From an uncultured Candidatus Melainabacteria bacterium (GTDB taxonomy: Bacteria; Cyanobacteriota; Vampirovibrionia; Gastranaerophilales; Gastranaerophilaceae): a stretch of 37,791 bases of DNA. The translations under genes and the position numbers were made by a program. Shown piece by piece: positions 23,903 to 32,975 of the stretch (position 1 is the stretch's first letter; every line of letters starts with the position of its first letter). Under the pieces are notes generated by a model. That model was not told the origin of the DNA. It ran no database searches and saw only the letters and a list, made by a program, of their open reading frames with translations. The DNA lies in contig CATJOM010000033.1 of the NCBI GenBank assembly GCA_949741915.1, positions 1-37,791 on the forward strand. The letters run 5' to 3'.

Positions 23903-24934
23903 TTATTTCTTGTGAAGTTTTGACTTAAAGATTTCAATATTGCAGGCTGGATTATCGCTATTCATAATAGCGCGCACAACCGCAATTCGACTTGCACCAG
24001 CATTTATAACTTCATTAATATTATCAGGTTCAATAGAACCTATTGCAAAAAAAGGAATATTGACGTTTTTACTTGCCCATTTTATATATTCAAGCCCTAC
24101 AGGAATCCTGCCAGGCTTTGTAGGCGTTTTAAAGACTGGACCAACACCAATATAATCAGCACCATCAGCCATCGCCCTAATAGCATCATCTGGTTTATGA
24201 GTTGAGATACCTATTATTGCTTCTTCTCCCAAAATTTCTCTGGCAGAAGCAAACGAGATATCATCCTGCCCAAGGTGAACGCCATCTGCCTTAACTATTT
24301 TTGCGATGTCTACTCTGTCATTTACTATAAAAAGGGCATTAAAATTGCTTGTTAATTCCCTAATCTTTAATCCTAGCTTTATTATTTCTTTGGCAGGACG
24401 ATTCTTTTCCCTGAGTTGAACAATATCAACACCATTTTTCAAAGCAAGTGCAACCCTGTCTAAAAATTCTTCATCTGAATCAAATTTGTCAGAATTAGTT
24501 ACAAGGTAAAGATTTCTTTTATCAAGAAGGTATTTTTTTATATTCATTTTAAGCCTTTCATATATTTGTTTTTCAAGCGTATAAGTTTCATATCTTAATT
24601 TATCAGGCAGGGCGCTGCATTCAGAAAGCACTCTTAAAGCCTGCTCAAGCCTTTTTATGTTTGATTTAAAAATATTTTCAATATCAGGCTTTCTCTTTTC
24701 TTTTGTAGGATTTTGAATATCTACGCCGATATCATTTACGGTATCTCTTGATTTTATAAAATTATCATAACCAAATTCAAAAAAATCACATATAAAATGT
24801 CGCATATTTTTAAGTTTTGAAGATAGCTCTTTGTTGTCAAGATAAAATCTGGTAATTTCCTCCAAAGCCCTCAATGCTTCCGTTGACCTATTAATATTTG
24901 CATCAATTATACGCTTCAAATTTGCATACCTCAT
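23903..24934 (-). CDS. thiE: Thiamine-phosphate synthase with cyanobacterial-type N-terminal domain
   Basis: ThiE joins HMP-diphosphate and the thiazole phosphate to give thiamine phosphate. The C-terminal half (about residues 135-343) is a standard ThiE TIM barrel: LYLVTNSDKF, DIVQLREKNRPAKE, FIVNDRVDIA, ADGVHLGQDD, ADYIGVGPVFKTPTK and FAIGSIEPDNI. Residues 1-130 form an extra helical domain beginning RIIDANINRSTEALRALEE with KNMRHFI and KRLEQALRVLSE, the arrangement found in the roughly 340-residue cyanobacterial ThiE proteins. This is one of the best lineage markers in the window. The gene is divergent from the ECF sigma gene. No TPP riboswitch was seen upstream. Confidence 0.93.
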   Translation of the reverse strand: MRYANLKRIIDANINRSTEALRALEEITRFYLDNKELSSKLKNMRHFICDFFEFGYDNFIKSRDTVNDIGVDIQNPTKEKRKPDIENIFKSNIKRLEQALRVLSECSALPDKLRYETYTLEKQIYERLKMNIKKYLLDKRNLYLVTNSDKFDSDEEFLDRVALALKNGVDIVQLREKNRPAKEIIKLGLKIRELTSNFNALFIVNDRVDIAKIVKADGVHLGQDDISFASAREILGEEAIIGISTHKPDDAIRAMADGADYIGVGPVFKTPTKPGRIPVGLEYIKWASKNVNIPFFAIGSIEPDNINEVINAGASRIAVVRAIMNSDNPACNIEIFKSKLHKK

Positions 24935-25002
24935 ATACTGCCACAGTGATTATATAACAAAGAACGTGGTTAATTAAGAAAATATTGTTTATTTTGTACC
25001 TT

Positions 25003-25587
25003 ATGAAAATTAAATTCAAGAATGATACAATTGAAGAACTTATACAAAAAGCTCAAAATGATGATTTTGAAGCGCTTGAAGAACTTGTCAGGCGCGAAGA
25101 AAAGAATGTATATGCAACTCTTTACTATATGAATACAAGGTGTGATGACATTTCTGACTTAACACAGGAAATATTATTAAAGGTTGCAAAAAATATAAAA
25201 AAATTAAAGAATCCCAAAACATTCAGAGCCTGGCTTAATCAAATCACAATAAGGCAATTTTATGATTCATTGAGAAAAAAACAAAGGATGCCTATTAAAA
25301 TAACCATAGACAATGAATGCGAAGATAATAAGAAAGAATTTGAAATACCTGATAATTCAACATCACCTCATCAGTGTGTTTTAAATGATGAATTAGACCT
25401 TGTGATTAAAAAATCAATAGACAGACTTAAGGAGCCATTTAAAATGGCAATTGTGATGCGCGAGATTCAGGGACTTAGTTATGATGAAATCGCAAGGGCA
25501 ACAAATTCAAGTATAGGCACGGTAAAATCACGTATTGCAAGGGCGAGATGCAAATTACAGGAATACATAAAACCATACATGTGCTAA
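25003..25587 (+). CDS. ECF-type RNA polymerase sigma factor
   Basis: This is a group IV (ECF) sigma factor of 194 residues. Region 2 is visible from DDFEALEELVRREE to DISDLTQEILLKVAKNIKKLKNPKTFRAWLNQITIRQFYD. Region 4 is FKMAIVMREIQGLSYDEIA followed by SSIGTVKSRIARARCKLQEY, with the usual helix-turn-helix. ATG 25003 is used; a TTG six codons earlier would add FILYL, and neither has a clear ribosome site. The gene is followed after 27 bases by a zinc anti-sigma-like gene, the usual sigma/anti-sigma pair. The target regulon is unknown, and no obvious ECF-type GGAAC promoter was identified in front of it. Confidence 0.9.
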   Translation: MKIKFKNDTIEELIQKAQNDDFEALEELVRREEKNVYATLYYMNTRCDDISDLTQEILLKVAKNIKKLKNPKTFRAWLNQITIRQFYDSLRKKQRMPIKITIDNECEDNKKEFEIPDNSTSPHQCVLNDELDLVIKKSIDRLKEPFKMAIVMREIQGLSYDEIARATNSSIGTVKSRIARARCKLQEYIKPYMC

Positions 25588-25614
25588 GGTTAAAATTTAT
25601 AAAGGGAAAATAAA

Positions 25615-26082
25615 ATGTTAAAAGGAAATTTAACTTGCGCTATAGTAAATCAACTGCTTACTTTTTTTGTCGAAGACAATATGGATAAAAGATACAGAGA
25701 TATGGTGAGCACGCATCTTAGAAACTGCCCTATGTGCATGGAAAGATATACCGTTGTAAAAAAACTATACAACGAAGCAGAGAGAAAAAGAAAACTGATT
25801 AAAAAACAGGAAATGATGCAAGAAGAAATTTCTGAATATTTGGATGGAGAAATGAGCGAGAAAGATATAGTGCACTTTGAACAAAAACTATCTACTACGC
25901 CACAATATGAAGAAGCCCTGATTGCAACAATGAAACTAAAAAGACTACTCAATAACTCTTTTTATAAAGTAAAATATAATCTTAGTACAGATTTAACCGA
26001 TGGCACGATAGAAAAATTGAAAAACTCGGCAGGATTTTTTATGAAGTTTAAAAACCTGTTTAGCCATCTTTTTCAACGGTGA
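25615..26082 (+). CDS. Putative zinc-containing anti-sigma factor
   Basis: The likely partner and inhibitor of the preceding ECF sigma factor. The N-terminal domain has a ZAS/zf-HC2 ligand set: Cys8, then His34, Cys38 and Cys41 in THLRNCPMC. A second segment from EISEYLDGEMSEKDIVHFEQKLSTT resembles the same fold but lacks zinc ligands. It is 155 residues and has no convincing transmembrane helix, so it would be cytosolic, unlike many membrane-bound anti-sigmas. Start ATG 25615 follows AAAGGGA. Its last 23 bases overlap, tail to tail, the end of the convergent repeat-protein gene. Confidence 0.75.
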   Translation: MLKGNLTCAIVNQLLTFFVEDNMDKRYRDMVSTHLRNCPMCMERYTVVKKLYNEAERKRKLIKKQEMMQEEISEYLDGEMSEKDIVHFEQKLSTTPQYEEALIATMKLKRLLNNSFYKVKYNLSTDLTDGTIEKLKNSAGFFMKFKNLFSHLFQR

Positions 26083-26389
26083 CACCGCTATCCTTAAGAG
26101 CTGTGATAAAATTATTTGCAGCCATTTTTTGTATATCTTGTGGTACAACCCTTAAAAGCTCAACAGTTTTTGAAAGAACAGGGTCAGAATCATACCACCT
26201 ATTTCCAAGTATTTTTGGCTTCGCCATCTCGTAAAACCTGTCCAGAGCTTCTTTTGAAACATGCTCTTCTACTTTTTTAAGGAAATATTCAGCCTGGGTT
26301 TTTAATTCGTTAGGATAAGCTCTTAACAATTCTATAACCTGCATTAAGAGAGGGTCATGGTCATACCATCTTTTATAAGTGCGCGACAT
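26060..26389 (-). CDS. Small protein with tandem RWYD-DP repeat, unknown function
   Basis: I do not recognise a named family. The 109-residue product contains a clear internal duplication: residues 7-26 (RWYDHDPLLMQVIELLRAYP) and 64-83 (RWYDSDPVLSKTVELLRVVP), 57 residues apart, each leading into an amphipathic helix. It is soluble, with no signal peptide or cysteine. AAAGGA before ATG 26389 is a good ribosome site. It is the first of the minus-strand genes met from this side, downstream of murA by 23 bases, so it may be the last cistron of the murA transcript. Its 3' end overlaps the anti-sigma gene by 23 bases. The duplication suggests a two-site binding scaffold, which is inference. Confidence 0.8.
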   Translation of the reverse strand: MSRTYKRWYDHDPLLMQVIELLRAYPNELKTQAEYFLKKVEEHVSKEALDRFYEMAKPKILGNRWYDSDPVLSKTVELLRVVPQDIQKMAANNFITALKDSGVTVEKDG

Positions 26390-26412
26390 ATTTTCCTTTC
26401 AAATCTATATTG

Positions 26413-27756
26413 TTATCTTGAGGGAACCGCCTTACTGTCAAGGGTTTCGTAATCTTTTGCATCGTATGGAACCCTTTGGACATTAACGCCAAGCCCCTGC
26501 AGTTTTTGTGTAAAATTTTCGTAACCTCTGTCAATATGATGAAGTTTCTTTACCTCTGTTTCACCTTTTGCCATAATAGCCGCAACAACAAGCGCAGCAC
26601 CAGCTCTCAGGTCCGTAGAACAGACAGAAGTACCGACAAGAGTTTCTACACCTTTTATTATAGCATGGTTTTTACTTTGTCTTATATTGGCACCCATTTT
26701 CCAAAGCTCTGTTATATGCATAAATCTATTTTCATAAAGGCTTTCTGTTACAACACTTACACCATTTGCAACAGACAAAAGAGTCATAGCAAGTGCCTGT
26801 AAATCAGTAGGAAAACCAGGATAAGGCTGAGTAATAAAATTCATAGCCTCAAGCCTTTTATCAGCACTTACCTCCATGGTATTAGGCGCAATAAGTCTTA
26901 TCTTTGCTCCCATCTCAAGAAGTTTACCAGTAAAAATCGTTAAATGGTTAGGATAAACATTTCGTATTACACCCTTGCCGCGAGAGGCTATAATTGCAGA
27001 CATAAATGTACCTGCCTCAATCCTATCAGGAATTGTTGTGTATTCCACCCCGTGCAAATCATCTTGTTTGACACCTCGCACTGTTATTTCACTTGTGCCG
27101 GCACCTTCTATATTTGCACCCATTGCAATTAAAAAATTAGCCAAATCTACAATTTCAGGCTCTTGTGCAGCATTTTGAATCCTTGTCGTACCTTCAGCAA
27201 GGACAGATGCCATCATAATGTTTTCAGTGGCACCGACAGATGGAATGTCAAAACAAATATCATCACCCACAAGCTTTACGGCCTTTGCATGTACATAACC
27301 ATTCTCAAGCTTACATTCACAACCTAAAGCCTGCAAACCCTTTATGTGAAAATTTACACGTCTTTCACCAATTTGACAACCGCCTGGAAGTGCCACATAA
27401 GCTTCTTTCATTCTACCAACAAGGGGGCCTAAAACAACAAATGAAGCTCGCATCCTTGATACAAAAGCATCCGAAGCACGCACACCAGTTAAATTAGTGG
27501 CATCGATAGTTAAAAATTTTTCTTCTTTATTGTAAGTAACTTTTGCGCCAAGCTCTCTTAATACATCAAGCATGATTTCAACATCAGAGAGCGCAGGGAC
27601 GTTTCTTATAACAGAGATATCTTCACATAAGAGTGCAGCTGCCATTAGCTTTAGTACGGCATTTTTTGCCCCACCGATTGAAACCTCGCCATTTAAAGGG
27701 CTGGAGCCCGATATAATTAATTTTTCTTCTACATTAGCCATAATATTTACACACAT
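26413..27756 (-). CDS. murA: UDP-N-acetylglucosamine 1-carboxyvinyltransferase
   Basis: MurA transfers enolpyruvate from PEP to UDP-GlcNAc, the first committed step of peptidoglycan synthesis and the target of fosfomycin. The catalytic cysteine is present (Cys127 in LPGGCQIGER, the equivalent of E. coli Cys115), so fosfomycin sensitivity would be expected at that site. The N-terminal KNAVLKLMAA with GGAKN and the later PTDLQALAMTLLS and RAGAALVVAAIMA segments are normal. The ORF opens at ATG 27756; the second Met (27741, MANVEEKLIISG) fits the family start better. No clear ribosome site precedes either. It lies downstream of murE with a 120-base gap. Confidence 0.96.
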   Translation of the reverse strand: MCVNIMANVEEKLIISGSSPLNGEVSIGGAKNAVLKLMAAALLCEDISVIRNVPALSDVEIMLDVLRELGAKVTYNKEEKFLTIDATNLTGVRASDAFVSRMRASFVVLGPLVGRMKEAYVALPGGCQIGERRVNFHIKGLQALGCECKLENGYVHAKAVKLVGDDICFDIPSVGATENIMMASVLAEGTTRIQNAAQEPEIVDLANFLIAMGANIEGAGTSEITVRGVKQDDLHGVEYTTIPDRIEAGTFMSAIIASRGKGVIRNVYPNHLTIFTGKLLEMGAKIRLIAPNTMEVSADKRLEAMNFITQPYPGFPTDLQALAMTLLSVANGVSVVTESLYENRFMHITELWKMGANIRQSKNHAIIKGVETLVGTSVCSTDLRAGAALVVAAIMAKGETEVKKLHHIDRGYENFTQKLQGLGVNVQRVPYDAKDYETLDSKAVPSR

Positions 27757-27876
27757 CTAGAATATTATTGTAATACAAGAATGGATTATTTTACAGTAAT
27801 TTAACTAATGTAAAATCAAGAATTGTAAACAGCACTCAAATATTGTCATGATACCAAAAGGCTTATTTAAACGCAT

Positions 27877-29349
27877 TTACGCAACAGGCATGGAAGAAAA
27901 TAGCTTCTGAACTTCCTCTCTATCATCAAAATGGATAGTTCTATCACTTAAAATCTGATAATTTTCATGCCCTTTTCCTGCAACAATAATAACATCTTCA
28001 GGTTTTGAAATTTTCTTTAACATTTCTATTGCAAGGCGCCTATCAGGTTCAACAAAAACAGTCTTTGGATTGATAAGCTTCAGTCCTGAAAGTATATCGG
28101 TTATAATTTGCTGCGGATCCTCAGTTCTTGGGTTATCAGATGTTATAACCACCTTATCCGAAAGAGCCTGAGCAATTTTACCCATTTTCGGGCGCTTTGT
28201 AGCGTCCCTGTCTCCGCCACAGCCAAAAAGGCAAATTAGATTGGCATTCTTTGGCGTCAACTCACGCGCCGCACGCAGAATATTCTCCAAGCCATCCGGT
28301 GTGTGCGCATAATCAACGATTACCATGGGTTCAGAATTTACAATCTCAAAACGTCCTGCGACAGATCTTGTATTTTCAAGGGCATTTTTACAAGTTTTCA
28401 TGCTTATTCCCATTGATATACCCGTACCTATTGCAGCAAGAGCATTGTAAACGCTAAACATTCCATTAAGATGAAGCCTGATTTCTTCCTTTTCATCACC
28501 GCAAACACAGGTAAAATTAACACCGCGGGAAGTAAACTCAATATCAACAGCCATAAGTCCGGAATTCTTTTTAACTCCATATGTTAAGATATTTACATCT
28601 TTGGGAATTTCTGATAAAAATCTGTCAGTCCATTTATCATCGTTATTTATAACAGCAAAAGAGCCCTTTTGAAGACCAGAAAACAACTTTGATTTTGCCT
28701 TAAAATAATTTTCCATAGTAATATGAAAATCAAGATGATCTTGTGTTAAATTTGTTAAGACAGCACCAGAAAATTTGCAGCCCCTAACGCGCGACTGTTC
28801 TAGAGCATGAGAGCTCACTTCCGTAACAACATTTAAAACATCTTTTTTTAAAATTTTAGACAATGTTTTTTGCAATTCTGGAGCCTGCGGAGTTGTATGT
28901 TTTGCCTCAAGATAATCATCGGATGAGGATAGTTTATAGCCAAGAGTTCCTATCAGGGCACATTTTTTTTCATCCTCTTCAATAATTTTCTGTACAAGAT
29001 GCGTTACGGTTGTTTTGCCATTTGTACCCGTAACGCCAATCAAATTAAGCTCCAGGGATGGGTTATGGTAAAAGCAGCAGGCTAAATCTGCTATTTTTTC
29101 CTGGGTTGAATTAACAATCAACTGAGGAATTTCAATATTCAAAGGTTTTTCAACCATAAGGGCAACGGCACCTTTTTCAAACGCCATCTGAGCATATTCA
29201 TGTCCATCAACATGTTCACCCCTAAGACAAACAAATATTTCATGACTATTTATAGTTTTTGAATTATAAGAAATTCCTTTTATATCAACATCTTTATAGT
29301 TTAAAACTTCAATACAATCGACAGCTTTAATTATTTTCCCAAGTTCCAT
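27877..29349 (-). CDS. murE: UDP-MurNAc-tripeptide ligase (meso-DAP adding)
   Basis: MurE adds the third residue to UDP-MurNAc-L-Ala-D-Glu in the cytoplasm. The ATP site is VTGTNGKTTVTHL (Lys112). The C-terminal substrate-selectivity motif reads DNPR in TSDNPRTEDP, the signature of meso-diaminopimelate addition rather than lysine. The rest is typical: SHALEQSRVRG, NLTQDHLDFH, VDYAHTPDGLENIL and the final IVAGKGHE. Length is 490 residues. GAGGAA precedes the ATG at 29349. The gene follows ftsI by 146 bases in the same direction, as in classic dcw clusters; murF, mraY and murD are not in the window. Confidence 0.96.
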   Translation of the reverse strand: MELGKIIKAVDCIEVLNYKDVDIKGISYNSKTINSHEIFVCLRGEHVDGHEYAQMAFEKGAVALMVEKPLNIEIPQLIVNSTQEKIADLACCFYHNPSLELNLIGVTGTNGKTTVTHLVQKIIEEDEKKCALIGTLGYKLSSSDDYLEAKHTTPQAPELQKTLSKILKKDVLNVVTEVSSHALEQSRVRGCKFSGAVLTNLTQDHLDFHITMENYFKAKSKLFSGLQKGSFAVINNDDKWTDRFLSEIPKDVNILTYGVKKNSGLMAVDIEFTSRGVNFTCVCGDEKEEIRLHLNGMFSVYNALAAIGTGISMGISMKTCKNALENTRSVAGRFEIVNSEPMVIVDYAHTPDGLENILRAARELTPKNANLICLFGCGGDRDATKRPKMGKIAQALSDKVVITSDNPRTEDPQQIITDILSGLKLINPKTVFVEPDRRLAIEMLKKISKPEDVIIVAGKGHENYQILSDRTIHFDDREEVQKLFSSMPVA

Positions 29350-29495
29350 CTGTAATTCCTCTGTTAGTTTAGTTTTGTAAACAATTATATTTTAAACCCA
29401 AAAATGTTTTTTGTTAAATTCTTGATAAAAATATACATTTTATTTTTTAAAGCAATATTTCGTGTACAAGTGCAAAACAAGGAGAAAACCTCACA

Positions 29496-31211
29496 TTATT
29501 TGATATCTAAAGGTTTTGTTCTATCTGGTGTTAAATTCATAATCTTTGCAAGCTCGGATGAAATATCCTTAAATATAGGTGCAGCAACAGTTGAACCCCA
29601 AACATCGCCCTTGGCACTGTCAATTACAATGTATATAAGAATCTTCGGGTCACTTGCAGGCAGATAGCCTACCATTGAAGTATACATTTTATTTGTATAA
29701 CCAACACCTGTATCCTTTGGTCGTCTTGAGGTACCTGTTTTTGCAGCCAGTCTGAAATCTTTCATTTTTGCAATAGACTTACTTCTATCAATCGATTCAA
29801 CCAGAATATCCGTTAAGTCTCTAGACATTTCAGGCGTCATTATCCTTCTTCGGATAATCTTTTCTTCAGCATCCTTCTTTGAATACTTAATTATATGTGG
29901 AGTTATCCACTCACCTCCATTTGCAATTGCAGAAACCGCAGCAGCCATTTGAATTGCAGTAACAGAAGTACCATAACCATATCCCATTGAACCATGGGTT
30001 GCAGTGTCCCAATTTTTAGGCTTCGGCAAAATTCCGGCAGATTCTGCCGGCATATCAACTCCGGTTTTTTGTCCGAAATTAAACATTTCAAGAGTGTCAT
30101 AAAACTCCTGATCGTCCATTTTTTGTGCAACCTTAACACTTGCGACGTTGCTTGAATGCTGAAAAAGATAGACCAAATCAATCAAACCCGGCGCTTTGCC
30201 GTCAACATAGTCATGGTTTTGGATTTCCCACCAACCGATTTTAATTTTACCCGTATCAAGAATTTTTGTATTTTTATCAATTTTTCCATTAATAAAGGCT
30301 GAAGCTACAGTTATAATCTTAAATGTAGAGCCTGGAGGATAAACGTCTGTAATCGCCCAATTTTTCATCTCAAGAAGAGAGTACTTGCCGTAATTATTAG
30401 GATCATAATAAGGATATACAGCCATAGCAAGAATCTCACCTGTATGAGGATCCATTACAATAACAGCACCCCTTGTTGCATATGTTTTTCTTATTGCCTT
30501 ATATAGATATTTTTCACAAATATGTTGTACAGCAGAATCAATTGTAAGCGTAAGTGTTTTACCCTTAATAGGGGCAGTTACATCTTCAGGCTTTGTAGAA
30601 AGGTTGTATATTAAATCACCATTCGGGGTTTTTTCATATTTAATAGATTTGTCTACATATTCAAGATAGTCTTTTGCTATATATTCAATACCCGCTGCAA
30701 CATCAGCGTCAGAATTATAATACCCCAAAACATGTGCTGCAAGGGAGCCCTGTGGATATGCTCTTTTATTTTTTACCTCAAGCGATATTTCCCTCAATCT
30801 TAGAGCCCTTATTGCATCTGCATTTTTTCTTGTAAGGCCTTTTTTAACAAGAATTACACTGTCAGGACGAGCTAGAAGTCTTGATAATGAAGCTTTATCA
30901 CCACCAACATAGGGAAAAAGCTTATCAGCCAATTCCTCCGGAGTATAATCATAATATTTTGGATGAGCATATAAATCAAATGAGGTTTCATCAACAGCAA
31001 GTTTAAAACCGTTTCTATCAAGGATTTCACCCCTTAATACAAATATCTTGGAAGACCTTTGAATTTTTGCCCTTTCCTTATAATGACGTATATCAAAAAT
31101 TTGAAGTAAAAACAGATAAAGTAAAAAAAGCACAATAAATGCCAAAAAACAAAATTGCAGACATCCGATTCTTTTATCAAAATCCCTGTATTTATCTTTT
31201 TCCAAATTCAA
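29496..31211 (-). CDS. ftsI: Penicillin-binding protein, FtsI/SpoVD-type septal transpeptidase
   Basis: This is a class B PBP that crosslinks peptidoglycan at the septum. The 571-residue product has an N-terminal membrane anchor (about residues 19-38), a PBP-dimer/pedestal domain beginning with RGEILDRNGFKLA, and the transpeptidase domain with the three motifs S295-TFK, S353-SN355 and K491-TG. The anchored topology, length and its position between the FtsL-like gene and murE identify it as FtsI. No PASTA domains are seen, unlike Gram-positive SpoVD. It begins 27 bases after the ftsL-like gene, so transcriptional coupling is expected. Confidence 0.94.
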   Translation of the reverse strand: MNLEKDKYRDFDKRIGCLQFCFLAFIVLFLLYLFLLQIFDIRHYKERAKIQRSSKIFVLRGEILDRNGFKLAVDETSFDLYAHPKYYDYTPEELADKLFPYVGGDKASLSRLLARPDSVILVKKGLTRKNADAIRALRLREISLEVKNKRAYPQGSLAAHVLGYYNSDADVAAGIEYIAKDYLEYVDKSIKYEKTPNGDLIYNLSTKPEDVTAPIKGKTLTLTIDSAVQHICEKYLYKAIRKTYATRGAVIVMDPHTGEILAMAVYPYYDPNNYGKYSLLEMKNWAITDVYPPGSTFKIITVASAFINGKIDKNTKILDTGKIKIGWWEIQNHDYVDGKAPGLIDLVYLFQHSSNVASVKVAQKMDDQEFYDTLEMFNFGQKTGVDMPAESAGILPKPKNWDTATHGSMGYGYGTSVTAIQMAAAVSAIANGGEWITPHIIKYSKKDAEEKIIRRRIMTPEMSRDLTDILVESIDRSKSIAKMKDFRLAAKTGTSRRPKDTGVGYTNKMYTSMVGYLPASDPKILIYIVIDSAKGDVWGSTVAAPIFKDISSELAKIMNLTPDRTKPLDIK

Positions 31212-31238
31212 TCAAGCCCCCATAAAGATATTGCCGGA

Positions 31239-31841
31239 TTAATAGCCCATAGACCAACCCGGAACAGGGGAAATATTTTTATTTTCGTAATTTACATTTG
31301 GAAGATTAGCAGCAGACAATTCCATAACCTGTTTTGCAGTTTGAAGAATTTTGGTTTTTGTCACCTGCCTGTCAACATTTGAAAACGACTGCAGAATATC
31401 GAGCCTGTGTTGCATGTCTTCATTTTCATAATTTATTGCAAGAGTCTCTTTTCTTATTTGATTCAATTGGATTTCGCCATTAATTACATAATAATAGCTT
31501 ACCAAGCAAACCATCACAAGGAGGGCAAGCACACCGCATAAAAAATTGTTAACTCTGGCTATAACCATTTCTTTGTAAGATTTTTCCTTTACAAAATAAC
31601 CGCTTATTATTTGATTTTGCTGGTTCTGCTCAGAAGTCTTGTTTAATCTTTTAGAAGCATCTTTCTTATCATTCTCTTTTATAGGGTTTGTTAAAGAAGA
31701 TTTTGCATTAGATTTTAAACCAGACATCCTGGCGCCAATTCCCTGCTTTTCAGAAGCATAGTTATCGTAAGCACTGGCAGCATTGACAGCATTGACAGCA
31801 TTGTCTTGAATATCTCTGTTTTTAAATGTCAACAGGCTCAA
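31239..31841 (-). CDS. ftsL: FtsL-like bitopic division protein, long N-terminal tail
   Basis: A single-pass membrane protein by appearance: a cytosolic tail of about 97 residues (hydrophilic, Asn/Ala/Lys-rich), one transmembrane helix (about 98-120, FLCGVLALLVMVCLVSYYYV) and a periplasmic heptad stretch (about 121-150, IRKETLAINYENEDMQHRLDIL). That architecture, plus the exact rsmH-X-ftsI position, matches FtsL of the FtsQLB complex that activates FtsWI. Sequence similarity in this family is always weak, so synteny carries the call. The tail is unusually long, and its start contains a 9-base DNA repeat (three copies at 31778-31804) coding for NAVNAVNAA. Confidence 0.7.
   Translation of the reverse strand: MSLLTFKNRDIQDNAVNAVNAASAYDNYASEKQGIGARMSGLKSNAKSSLTNPIKENDKKDASKRLNKTSEQNQQNQIISGYFVKEKSYKEMVIARVNNFLCGVLALLVMVCLVSYYYVINGEIQLNQIRKETLAINYENEDMQHRLDILQSFSNVDRQVTKTKILQTAKQVMELSAANLPNVNYENKNISPVPGWSMGY
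31778..31804. repeat. Three-copy 9-base tandem repeat inside the ftsL-like gene
   Basis: CAGCATTGA is repeated at 31778-31786, 31787-31795 and 31796-31804 (the last with T at the end). It is in frame and adds three-residue units to the cytosolic tail. Changes in copy number would lengthen or shorten the tail without a frameshift. Confidence 0.7.
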
Positions 31842-31867
31842 AATCTTCTCTCCTTAAATCCTTAAAA

Positions 31868-32824
31868 TTAAACCCTCTTTGCTATTCTTAACTTTGCACT
31901 TCTTGATGGAGGGTTTATTCTAATCTCTTCATCACTTGCCATAAGAGGCTTTTTTGTGATGATATCAATAAGTTTTCCACCGCATTCGCATTTAGGTTTT
32001 GTTCTATCACATCTGCATTGTTGGGCAAACTTTTTGAAAATTCTTTTTGTAAGGCCATCCTCTAGTGAATGGAAACTCACAATACTAATTATAGCACCAG
32101 CATCTAATAATGTAACCACATTATTTAAAGTATTTTCAAAATTTAACAACTCGGAATTTACTTCAATCCTCAAAGCCTGGAAAACCCTTGTGGCAGGGTG
32201 AATTTTGGATTTTATTTTTGGTGTAGAATCTACAATTAATCGACTCAATTGTGAAGTTGTGTTAAGTGGACGATTTTCGACAATAGCCCGTGCAATCCTC
32301 TTAGAGAAGCGTTCCTCACCATATTCGGAAAAAATTTTTACTAAATTATTTAAAGTGTATTTATTGACAATATCCCATGCAGAAAATTCCTGATTTTGAT
32401 TAAAACGCATGTCTAGCTTTGAATCTTTTGTAAAACTAAAACCCCTCTCTTGCTTTGTAAGCTGATGATAAGAAGCACCCAAATCAAAAATAATGCCACC
32501 TGTTATCTTTTCAATACCCAGGTTTTTAAGATTTTTCTCTATGTTTGTATATGAATCATTCACAATAGTAACATTATCAAACACTTGGAGCTTATTTTTG
32601 GCAGCAATAATGGCATCTGTATCTACATCAAATGATACAAGTCTACCTTTGTTTGAAAGCCTAGAAGCTATAAGTGCACTGTGCCCACCACCCCCAAGTG
32701 TTGCATCAACAAAAATTTTATCAGAAACAGCACCTGGCGGAATAAGAGCATCAACTGCCTCATTAAGCATAACGGTATAATGTTTAAAATCATTATCAGA
32801 ATTTTTTGGGGCAGAATTTTCCAT
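31868..32824 (-). CDS. rsmH: 16S rRNA m4C1402 methyltransferase
   Basis: RsmH (MraW) methylates N4 of C1402 in 16S rRNA using S-adenosylmethionine. The SAM-binding motif is DATLGGGGHSALI, and GGIIFDLGASYHQL, FSFTKDSKLDMRF and the C-terminal ISIVSFHSLEDGLTKRIFK with NPPSRSAKLRIA are conserved. ATG 32824 gives 318 residues, starting MENSAPKNSDNDFKHYTVML; the TTG at 32848 would add eight residues without a ribosome site. It is the first gene of the division cluster and is 26 bases from the ftsL-like gene. mraZ is not upstream. Confidence 0.95.
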   Translation of the reverse strand: MENSAPKNSDNDFKHYTVMLNEAVDALIPPGAVSDKIFVDATLGGGGHSALIASRLSNKGRLVSFDVDTDAIIAAKNKLQVFDNVTIVNDSYTNIEKNLKNLGIEKITGGIIFDLGASYHQLTKQERGFSFTKDSKLDMRFNQNQEFSAWDIVNKYTLNNLVKIFSEYGEERFSKRIARAIVENRPLNTTSQLSRLIVDSTPKIKSKIHPATRVFQALRIEVNSELLNFENTLNNVVTLLDAGAIISIVSFHSLEDGLTKRIFKKFAQQCRCDRTKPKCECGGKLIDIITKKPLMASDEEIRINPPSRSAKLRIAKRV

Positions 32825-32975
32825 AAATAAATAATACACTAAAATCAAAAGTTCTTACAGCATTTAAAACTTTTTGCTGAATTTTGAATACGCAATATAC
32901 AATTTTACCAAAGAACACATTTTTATAATGCACTCATTTAGTATCTTGCGCACTGCACAACCCAAGCAAAGAAAA

